Positions 19,457 to 31,400 of a DNA stretch of 64,000 nt are shown here, piece by piece. The notes beneath the pieces are model-generated. The model did not search any database. It had not been told where the DNA came from and worked only from the letters and a program-made list of their open reading frames with translations. The position numbers and the translations under genes were made by a program. Position 1 is the stretch's first letter; every line of letters starts with the position of its first letter. This stretch comes from Aplidium turbinatum (Eukaryota; Chordata; Ascidiacea; Aplousobranchia; Polyclinidae), in contig OU964918.1 in NCBI GenBank assembly GCA_918807975.1, forward strand, positions 51,196,477 through 51,260,476. Direction: 5' to 3'.

Positions 19457-22400
19457 CTAATGTTGGGACGGACCTGGTGAATCATTTTGCTTTATAACAG
19501 AAGCCTTAGTTGTCATTGTTGGATCTGGCGCGCCATTTGATGAAAATTGGCGAGAATTGTGCGAAGCGTTAGGTTTTCTAGATTTCCTCGAATTTGCCTG
19601 CCCATTACCACCACCGGCACTATCGCTGCGTTTCCAAGCGGCCATTGACACAAAGTGTTGTATTCCGCGAGATTTCTTCAGTAATCTGAAGAAAAATCGG
19701 GTTTAGTATTGTTAACGTTTTAGTCGCATGCAACCTTAAATGATTCAGTTTCTACATTGTTACAAAAAGCAGGTTTTTCTCACTTATTAAGGGGCAGATT
19801 GTTTTGTTTTTTTTGTTTGTTTTTTTTGGAAAAAAATGAGACTACTGGTACTATTAACCAAATAAAGCAGTTCATGAAGCCACGATGGTAAAAGATTTCT
19901 ATTTGTAGTGTTTCCATTAAGCAGCGGTTCCTGCTTGTAAACCTTAACCCTTTGATGTAAACTGTAGATGATGTTCTCCAATTGAGACCATTGTTAACAA
20001 GTTTTCAACGGGCGGGGTAGCGATATTCATCGCACGTCCCCAATGACGTGCTTGGGCAATCCCGGAAGTACGTGTGTTGATTCAGCCGGGTTAGTTTTGG
20101 TATTTTGCTCTGACGTCTTCGGTCTTAAGCTGTTGGCAATAAATCACCAGTGAAATTATAGTATAAAGTTCCATCCCCCCTTATTGCTAGAAGAAAGAAG
20201 ACTATTTCTGTTTCACTGGAGAAAACCTATCTTTACCGCAAGTGATGACTGTGTTGATTTCTTACTTTTTTCAGTTAAACAGAAAATCACTTTGCCTCAC
20301 TGAACAATTGATCTTTGTTTCACGTTTTGATGCATGGTCAGCTTATCACAAAAATATTATTTTAAATATTTTGTCATCATTTAATTTTTTTTTTGAATTA
20401 TAAGTTATAAAAGTAGCACACAAAATTATTTTTTAATTCAAATAATTTTGAGTTATTTTTCAACATTCTTCTTCAATATTGAAATGCTTTTTTATTATAA
20501 TGGTTATAGTTAGTTCAAAGACAAAACTGAATGAATTTTTAAAGCAATCAATCAAAGAAACACCGACTACACCACAAAAAAACTCAAAATAAACATAAAA
20601 ATGAATGAAGTAATTACAATGAAAGTATCACCCAGAAAAACTAGAAATTGGAATAAAGTAGATACGTGATGTTCTTGCTTCTCACCATCTTTGTTTTAGC
20701 TACATCCACTTATATTTACACCAACTTTGAATTTACTCATATCGTCTACTGTGTAACCTCGCGGCGCCTGAAGACTTATTAATAGCTGTAACAGGCTACC
20801 TCATTGTCTACGTTTTTATCTTTATGTTTTAGTGGAGGCCATAATTCAATAACAGCGAGAGACATATAAGAGCAACATTATAACGTTTTTTCTTGCTTTC
20901 GGTGGGTTACCTTTGCGTACTCATAATTAAGTTTTTACGTATATTTACGTAATATTTTCCAACATGAGTCCGCCCCAACATATTTTTCAATCAATCAAAT
21001 TTTTGTTTCATAAACTCAAAACTATCAACAATTTGATGATTTACTTTTAGTTTTGATGTTTCCTAAATGAAGATAACTCTAAATGGTTTTTGTTTTACTT
21101 CTCTGGTTGCACGCTAACAATTTAGATGCAAATTTCCAAATTTTGGTTAGCTCCGTTCATGATGTAGTCGGCGATTTGAAAATGTTAAGTTTTAAATTGT
21201 TGGTTGTTTTTTATTTTAATTTTACTGTATCTGTAAGAAATTCAACTATCTTCAAATAATTTAAATTTTTTCTTGGATAGACATGCTGCTCCAAACTTAA
21301 TTTTCTGTGAAAAAATGTTTCTAAGTAAAAATGATAAGCCTGTGAGCTGCTTGGAAGATGACTTCACAACCGACACAAGTTCACGACATTTTAACATATA
21401 AAACAAAGTTTTGCACTTACTTCCATCTTCGGGAGAAGTTAGTTCCCAACAAACTATACAAATAAGGATTTAGTGCAGAGTTGAGATATGCTAATAGAGT
21501 CCCAACAACCGGCAATGTTTCACATAGGTGCACCTGGAAAATAACAGTTGGAAAGTTTAAAATACAACGACAGATTATACCGGTGGCGGATCCAGGGGGA
21601 AGCGATTGGGGCGACTGCTCCCATAAAATACAAAAAAATAACCTTTATTGACGGTGTATTTGCAAGATTGGATTAAAGTAGACTTACACATCATTGTGGT
21701 TTGTTGAACCCCCCCCTCCTGGATCTGGCCCTGAATTATACCAAGCTGTTACGAAGTAGGCTATGAATACATTTCTAATTCGAAACATTTTTTAAACCCA
21801 ACAAAAAAAATTAGAAGCATCAAATTGTTTGATCAAGCAATTATAAATGTTGACTTACACCACCACTTTTGATTCCAGAGACTTTTGCTAAATGTATAGC
21901 ATGGAAAGGAAGCCAGCACGCCACAAAGCTCCCGACGAGTGCTGCGCACATAATCGTTACTCGTCGTCGGTCTTTGTCTGAACGAGAAGATGACTTCTTT
22001 CTGAATTTCTGACTTCCGGAACCCATTGTGGCGTGAGAAAAGCTCGCCGAAGTCGGTGTGTTTGTAGTTGTCATTCTAGTAGCAGAAAGCCGAGCAATGA
22101 TCAACCCGTAGCACACTATCATTATCTGCAAAGAAAGTAAAATTTAAGAAAAAATAGTGAAGTTTTGAACAGGCTAAAGTTTGGCAGAGTGTGATGACAC
22201 GCCAACATTATTTACACACTATAAAGATTTTGAAGTATATTGCAACCTACACCTAAATGTGGTTCAGTAAAAAAGTACTTCACAAACAAGACTTTGCTTT
22301 TTTTACATCAAGTGTTTACACAAATCACTTATACTGTATTTCGGAGAAAACCTTTATTTTACTTTTCATATGATCATTTTTAAACAAAATTAACTGAAAA

Positions 22401-25400
22401 TATCAAAAACACCGTAGGTCAGCTATTGGCCTAAAATTGCCAGTGCCTCTTGAAATTTTGCTTATCGATATACCGGGCATTAGCAACAGCTTTTTAAGCA
22501 GCCTATTAGGCAGTGTTGTACGCGTCAATGAAATAAATTGACGGCGTCAGCGTTAGCGCGAATTACCTAAAAATTTTACGGCGTAAGGTACTGCTTCACC
22601 TCTTAAAGAAATTGAAGACGTCAGCGCTAATTTGTAGCGCTATTTTAGCCAGGGTCTCACAAAACAGAAGTATTTCGCCTCACCAAGTTGAGGCTAACAA
22701 TAGCTATAAATAAAGAGCAGGTATTATGTTTTGAGACTGTATTGTAATTAGAGGCTTAGCTTATTAGTTATTTCCTTGTAGAAGCACAAGCATTTCAAAA
22801 CGTTTATCTGACAATCTGATGCGTTTGGGACACATAATTTCCTTTCCAAAAGAAAACATGCATTCCACAGCAGCGCTGGATGCTGGTATTGTATTGGTGT
22901 GTTGTATTTCCAAAACAAGTGTTGAAAACGTTTACACAGATAGGTATCACTGTTCCAAGCGTGCTGTGTTGGTTTAGCATATATAAATCTTTTAACGAGG
23001 TCCACTGCACCAACATCGCTCTTTTCAGGGGCATTGAGCTCTTCAAATAAAGTATTTTTAACCTCCGCGATGACATTTATTGATTTTTCGCTTTCTTTCT
23101 CTGATCCCTCTTTCTCGATACTGCTCACGATATGAGTGATCACCATTTGGCGAACTTCTCCCACTTGTATTTCAGGGAGTCATTCCAACAACGCGAAAGT
23201 CGGTAATTCGGATGAGTCGCGCTGGCCAGAATACATTGTGAAACTCTCATTGTGAAACGAGATTTTCTATAAAAACCAAAAATGACGCATAGCGCGTGAC
23301 GCTTAAAATCGGCAAAATAATTGACGGCGCTATCACTTCCGTCAACTAAAAAATAAACTGACGGCGCTAGCCTCAGCGTCAACAAAAATTTAATTGACGC
23401 CGTCAACGTACAACACTGCTATTAGGCAAATTGTTTGATTAGATCAGGGGTTCTTAAACTGTGGTCCATGAACCCCCAAGGGGTACGCGGACTAGTTTTA
23501 GGGGGTCCATGAAGGCCCAATGGAAATCTTTCAAAAATGGAATAAATTTTTCAAATGAAAAGATATTAACTTCAAACAATGCTGATGATTTCTAGTTTGA
23601 GTTTCAACTTTTGTTACGTACGTTTATTGCGTCACTTCCCACATAATTGTTTTTGCCGCTTTTTGAACATTGCAAAATTTTATCAGTTTCAGCTAAGCTA
23701 GACGTCAGCTAGGCTAGGTTAAGATTGTGAAAGGTTTATGCATATCCCCTTTTGGTAAAGAGAGCCATGGCTGCTATAATCCATTTTACGACTACATATT
23801 TATCTGAGTCAGGATTTTCATCCTTGGTAACTATCAAAACAAAGAGTCGAAACCGGTTGGATGCAAAGGATGACATGCGTGTTACCCTATCAAAGACGAA
23901 GCCACAATTTCATGTTTTGGTTGAAGACAAACAGCAGCATCCTTCACATTAATGAAATTAAATCGAAGATATTGAAAAACAATCTGCATTTGCTATTTCT
24001 TAAATTTAATGAAACATAAGTTTTGTTACCTGAAATCAAATGTAGGCTAGTTACTACTCTTTAAACCCTTGACAGCCTGTTTCACCCTAAAAGGAGGATC
24101 ATCAGAATGTCCTTATTCAAATGGAAATAAATTTTGTTACCAATTCATTTTAATTTTATTGCGTCATGTCCAATGATCAAAAAAGATTTCTCGGACTAGG
24201 CCATGAAGGGGGTCCACACAATCCAAAAAAATTGTAAGGGATCCGTGTTTAAAAAAGTTTAAGAACCCCTGGATTAGATAGTTGAGAAACAGTTTGGGCA
24301 AACTTTATTGTTAAATTATTAATTGTCAGCTTTAATGGAAGAATTACGGTTGGTACATGCTAAACAAACTGGTCTGTAAAATAAGTTGCTTAATCGACAG
24401 ATTTGCTTAATCGGTAAATAATTTAATGTTGGTCTATATGCTATTCAATTCTGAAAATTAAACGTTACTTTTAGTAAAATTAAAAATAAATACTGTTCTT
24501 ACTATGAGAGGCAAAATGAACATCACTGCAAAGTTAAAGCTGAGAAATACAATCCATCCAACTGGCTTATCCCAGTAATGGCAGGAGGCATGAATGTCAG
24601 TCAAACCATCCCCACTGCCGCTAACGCTTTCCCCGCTGGCATCACCGCTTTCTCCACTTGTCTCCTCAAATATCGAGTAAGAAATGTTACTGATACCACC
24701 TCTAAAAAACAAAAACAAGCACTTGATGCAAATTTTGTTTCATAGTTGTTGTTTTTTTTCACAGTCATTGTTTCAAAGTCGTAGCAGTACTAAAGTTTTC
24801 ATTTGTTAATTTTTAATTTTATTGTCTTTCAAAAGTTATTACAATAATCAAACTTTTCGCCAAAAATAGCTAAATGCTTCTTAGATTTAAATTCGTTTAC
24901 AAGATTGCACTTTGCGCATGTACGTAGTTTATGTATTTGACGACGGATAACCTTCCTATTTGGTCACCTACCTGCAGTGTGGTTCTTCTGTAGCCAACAT
25001 TGGTGCGCTTTGGGATATTTGCAAACAATCTTCAAGCGACCCTCCAAATCCTTCTCGCAAACATCTACTGGTCTCATTCTGCTCATCTGGGAACTCGTAT
25101 CTAAAACAACAATTACTTTAGATTCACTGAGTGACGGATCATGTAAAAAACTTTCAATAATAAAACATGGATCTAAAACCAATCAATTACAACCAACCAA
25201 TCACAGATCAATTAATAAAACTGGATCTACAAGGATCTACAACCAACAAGTAAATTATATTTTGGAATACTTTAATTGAAGAGTAGTAACTGTGAAAATG
25301 CATCTCCTGACTTATTTCTTTAAGTTAAGGCATTTTCAGTAATATCAAACACTAAGCGCTACAAGCAATGACATTTTTAGAGATTGACCACATTTACATG

Positions 25401-28400
25401 TACTGTAGGCTACTGTAATAGCAAAAATGTTAGTAGACCTTTCGACTAGATTACATAATGCAACTGACGCTTATAGTTTACTTACGAGCATTTGCACCGA
25501 GGAGCAGATCCCACTTTGAAACTGTACAACATCACTGGAATGCACAAGAGAAGAGAAATGCTCCAAATTATGATCGCAATAACAAACGCAGTGGTTCGCT
25601 TTCTTAGTCGTTGCAAAAAGTCAGAAAATGTGTGACAGACGGCAATGTACCGATCCACGCTCATAACCTATAGAAACAAAAATATACTTTCTAAACAACA
25701 ATAATGTACTTTTTTACATAGGCTATTCTGTAGCCTTTCTTGAAGTAGCCTAACATGGACTTTCGGTTAGGGCTGGGACATGATCTCAAATTTGATCAAA
25801 CCGGTTTAACACAGTCAGGAAACTTAAAATCTAATTCTGCGCAGCCGGAAGCAACAACATGTTTCGAGACAAAAATCGATCTAATTGTCTTTAATAAGTT
25901 TGAGACCTGACTTGCTCGAATTGGTGAAAGTAGATTAAGTACTGGTGGATTTTTTCCTATCGAATAACGGTAATCTACTGGCTAGTTGTTCTGATCGTTT
26001 TAGCCAATTATTTATTCAATCGCATCGAGATTCAGTCAAATAGACTAAATAATCACCATACATTCATTTCCTCATGGTTAAGATCCAGACTAAATATATT
26101 TAAGTACGACTATTTCAAGGCCTTTGGTAGGTTAACCCTATGGGACATCTACGCATCTAGATCACCTCGGATAAAAGATCAATGCATATCTTCTGTTATA
26201 TCTTACGTGGAAACACAAAACCATAACCCTTACCACTAAAAAGAGAATAGATGCGTAATAGTTAAGAAAGAGGACAGTCTCCTTTGCTTTGCACATCCAT
26301 TCCGGATATATCCAGTAATTGTTCAAGTCTTCTGAGACTTTAAACGGCAAAGTCAAAAGGAACAAGGAATCAGCAATAGCAAGCTGTAATACGTACCTGA
26401 AATAAACATTGTAAATTTAATTTGATAGAAGAATGGTTTAAACGGAAAGAGTAGACCTACTTATACCAAGTTATACGAATCTGTACCTAGAAAAACAACA
26501 TACAGGGTGCTAAGGTTGCAAGTACCCGATCCTCTCTCTTCCAGGCAAACAAAGTGTTATGATGGGCCTCCCTAAATAATACTTTGCAAAAAAGGAAATT
26601 TATATCATTATTTGACAATTTGTAAACCCCTTACAAAAACAAAAAAAATGTTTTAAAAACAAGTGACATTTAAAAACAAGCGCAATTAGCTGCAACAGCG
26701 TTTAGAGAGGAATTATACATTAGTAACATTACTTTATCAAATAAAGAACAAATAACTGAGTTTTCAGTTGAGAAAAAACACATGTCATTGGGCGGCACAT
26801 TAGCTGTTTCGGAAATTGAATATTTAGCTTCGTAAACGAGTTATAACACAATTGCCGTAGTTCATCACGTATCCGAATCCTATTTATAAAATGATCCAGT
26901 ATTGAATACAATGTTGCAGGCGTGTGTTTAGGAAGTTGGCTTGCAGGTTATAAGTTGCGTTCCAATGTTTGCGTTGGCCAACTCCCAAGTTTCATGGGTG
27001 AGTAAAGTATGTTTAGCCTACTTCGTAAACTTGATTACATGTTTTAAAACCGTTTTTCTAGGATATTTTACTTTTATTTAACCTTAAACTAGTGGAAGGT
27101 TATGTGTGAGTTGAGGCTATGTTTGGGTTCCATAAAACGTTTTAAGCAATTCACTTAAAACCCACGTTTCTTTAAACAGTTATTCTAGTTTACAGTACCG
27201 GTATAGATATTCTTAAATCAGGCAGGATGTTTTAGAATTAAGTCTATTACCTTCCCTTTATTTAACAGAGGTGAGTAACAGTAAAAAAATATCATAATTT
27301 GATTACTTTTGTCGTGCCTTATTTACAAACCACCTATTATCACATACCAATGGGTCACAGATTTTTGGTACTCTTTTAGAACCAGTATAACAAAAATGGC
27401 GACCAAATTTCCGAATAACCCCAAAACGCAAATGATTAGAGAAAAGACGATTTTGACTACTTCTGTGCTGGGCTCCTCCGCGCCTGCTCCCAAGTTAACT
27501 GAAAAAAAAATATATATATATATATATTACAATACAGTAAGTCAAATCTTTACAAAACTATTTGAATTTTTGTTTCGGAACGGAAAAAGGAACCTAAAAA
27601 AATTATTTCTTTACACATTCTTGGAAAATGTTTTAAATTTCTTTTCGAAAGATCCTTACTATGACATTCACTTACCATTATAAAGCTCAAATTCAGAGAC
27701 AATTTCCCCACTTTCCCCTTGGTAATGTATTATAACGTTCATTTGCAGTGTTTATATCGAAAATTGGTTTAATTATCTCATGTGTTTTTTGTTTCTTTTT
27801 TACAAAAATCTGTTTAAGGCTATAAAGCTTTTTGTGCTATAAAAAAGTTTTACAGATGTCGAATCTCACTGTCAAAATTGCAGTAAATGTAAAACAAATT
27901 CAATCCAAAACACCCACTTCACTCTTTTGCCATGATTGCTGCAAGCATTGGCATTAGTATTCTCGTTTAATTGGATTTCTAATTGCTTTATTAAGCAGAT
28001 TAAAAGTTTTAAAACTTGCTGATGGAAATCGTGCCTGCTTTTCAAGTTATACTTTGTTGATTCAATACAGTATACGGTTTGTCTGGAATATGGTTATTGG
28101 TTAACTTGCAGCTGATTCTCTTAAGCATATACGCAAAATTAACTCAGACAATAAGGTTAACTTTCTGACTAACAGGAAACTTGCATCCCTAAAAAATGCA
28201 TTTGTTTTTTCTTTCTAAAACACGTTGTGTTCACAGACTTAAGTATACAGCAACAAAACATTTTTGCTTATGAGTGCTTCTGCAAAAACGGATGATCTTC
28301 AATGAAGAAATTGCAGTTATCTTTTTCGTTTTAGAAGATGTTAGGAAATTGATTTGATTAATTATATTCAATATTTTAAACTATAAACATCCTGTTATGT

Positions 28401-31400
28401 GATCAGAAGCACCTTTGAAGGTCTAGGTTTAAGTTGCATTCAACTAAACAGGAAACTTCTTTCGTAAGAATGGCTTTGCTATGTGTTTATAATATAATCG
28501 ACCATTTTGTGTTCAGCAGTGCGATGAAAATTATGCAAACGTAGAATTTAAAACAATTCTGAACTTTTTTTGGTAGCTTAACAATGTAGATATTCACGAC
28601 CTGTTTTAGCCTGATGCTTCGAGTTCGCTATGGTAATAGCGAATTGCACTGGCTTTCGGAAAGGCAGTACAATGCGCTATTACCACAGCGAACTCGCAGC
28701 ATCAGACTAAAACAGGTCGTAAATATCGACATTGTGAAGCAACTAACGATCATGCTGCTGAAAGCGAAAGTCAATCTATTGCATTTTTTTGGTAGTTTTG
28801 AAATTATTTTCTGAGATTTCATAATAATGTCTTGACAGATTAAACATACAGTAAGTGACAAAAAAATTATTTTGTCTATCACCACAAATCCTAAGCACTC
28901 TTATTTGCATCACATTGGATATACGTTCAGTTTTGTCGACTTATTTGCCAAAGCAAAGCATCGTTGCTTTCAAAACATGCTACACCTTTAGTCGCAAGAG
29001 ACCTAAAGTAGAAAAGATTTTAGAATAATCATTAAACATATTTGAAAGAATGGCAACCCTCAATCGCTCATTTGAAAGCGCATACCTTATGAGTTTGTAT
29101 CAGAGACAGCAAATCAATTGTTTTTTACATTGATTCAACGTCTGCAGATGTTAAATGAATGTAAAAAATGACTGATTTTCAGTCTGGGATAATCGGTTTC
29201 TGTTAAATCATTGATGCGTCGTTCGATCTCATATCAAAATTGTGGTATGGTGAATATTGTTAAGATATTTGCTTCCATATAAAGGAGAAATATTGGGTTC
29301 CAACTACAAGATATCCCAAGACATCACGACAAGCGTTTACAAAGTGCGCGTGCCTCATGTCATTGGTTTATAAAACGTTGACTGCGTAATCCACAAACGC
29401 TGTGACAAAGCTTCCTACTTGCTGACGTCATCATCACCCACGATCACGTAGCGAATTTGACTCACGGAAGTAAAAGTTGGTAATCTTATCTGTGTGCTTG
29501 ACAATAACTTTACCGCAAATTTTGTTCTAAAATGTTAGTTTTTACCAATTACACTATGTACTGTAGACGTAAACTTGGTAAAAGCTAATGATTAAATTCA
29601 ACAAGACAAACTCTCTACCGAAGCTCTAATGACTAAATATATGATGCTTATGTAACGTTTTATTAGAATGATATAAAAATATGTAACATGGTCAGGTAGC
29701 TTCAGCCACGGCTATACTTCTAGGTGAAAAGGTCTTTAAAGTAAACAATTGGGGCCAACCAATTTATCTAAGCCATCTCTGTGCAGAAGTAAGCATGCAC
29801 ACAAAACCATCGAATTCAGGAAAAGAAAATAGTGAATTATGGTGCTTTCATTCCAATCTGAGACTCTCAAAATATTAGCCTTAAAAGATTTGAAAAAGAT
29901 CTTTACTTTTGCTTCTTTCACTCCTAGGTGCTTGCTCCTTCAAACGACCACTTGTGTTGATTCAAACCAAGACATCTATTCGTGTCAGTCGATCAACTTC
30001 TTCTTGGTGGTGCTGACAAACAAATGATCTCTGCGCTAGTGAGAGAAACCATTAATGGAGACCTCAAAGTAATTCAAATACTACAAGTCTATGCTATTTT
30101 CATTCCCGATGCCGACACCTACTTTTTCTATCTGTCCCTACTGAGACGTTTTTTTGAAATTTTCTGCTAAGCAATGCACCACTGGGGTGATATCTTCTTT
30201 CTGAAGTATGGTGACGAAGAACAAACCTTGGAGAATATGCACATCACACTATTAGGCTACTGCATATTAGTGCCAAACGACCAATCCTGCATTAGACACT
30301 GCTCAAAGTTTGGTTCAACTTGAGCCATACTTTACCAATAAATGGTGGAATGGTGAAGGTGAACGGTTAGTGAATGGTTGGTTACAAATACCTCTCAGTG
30401 CGTAAGTGATGACGTACACAAAGCTAACAAGCTATGCAGTGCGTAATATTAAATAGTTTATCGAGACTTGGCGTTCCAGTCTACATGTAAAAAATTGTCG
30501 CCAAAATTTAGCTGGAGCAATTGCGGCAAGCAATAGAAAAATGATGTTGAAGTGAGAAGAAAGCATTTTGTTGATTTTTAAAGTGTTATTAATGGCAGTT
30601 TCTCATTGCGCTATGCTGAAGACTTAAAAATTGGTAGCTGTTGTGTTTTTTGTTTTTTTTTACGGAAAAGTGGGGATAAGTCTAAGTGACAGTAAACGCA
30701 CGTTGTTAATATGTCAATGTTGTTAGAGTGTTGTTGCATATTTATAACTCAGTTTGTTAATCTCTCAACCTTGTAAACAAAGAAACTCCAAGATTAAGAA
30801 GGGCTGGTTTAATTTTTGACGTGTGCGCATGAGCAACGCAGTTTAGGGATAGCTTTTTATTCAGCTATGCCTAGAGGGTAGAAAATGTTATTGACAGCAA
30901 CACTTTACAACAACAGGAAGTTTCATTCGGTCAATCTCAGTGACCGGCTCTGCGTCAGTGGTTGAAATTATTACAGGATGCGAAACTGCAGGAAGCTTCC
31001 AAAGAGGCTCTTTGAGTCCAAGAATAAAGATTCTCTCAATCATTTATTCATTCATAGTGGAAAACAAAATTTGCAAGAAAATCTCACCTCATGCTTTGTA
31101 GGTTGATCAACAATTAACACTTGACAGTTTCAGTAAAAGGATTGCGTTAGTGTTGCTAGAAGTTCAACAACATTACTATGTCGTAAAGCTAAACTAGATG
31201 ACACTAAGTTTCAATGCACATACACACCGAAATAGATCCAATGTGCATTGCTACACGTGTCTACTTATGTGGGTTCGCTTGCAAGGGGACAAATATCAAT
31301 GTACGGCATTTTGATCATTTGTGTCATGGCGTTCAATTGACCAATTTAGAATGTTATCTCTTGAAAAGAATTAAAAACTCATTTTGGAATATGGCTTGGT

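Larger units (their letters stand above)
28736..30825. other. Receptor B first intron, two small repeat pieces
   Basis: It contains a hairpin MITE relative at about 29101-29188 and a 33-bp retrozyme fragment at 29597-29629. Nothing else was recognised. Confidence 0.4.

Noticed and set aside
25101-25182. Minus-strand open frame covering the receptor B loop-2 exon (24964-25182) read in a different frame
   Set aside because: Splice phase from the TM4 exon requires another frame, which gives Cys-containing SYEFPDEQNETSRC and joins cleanly to the next exon.
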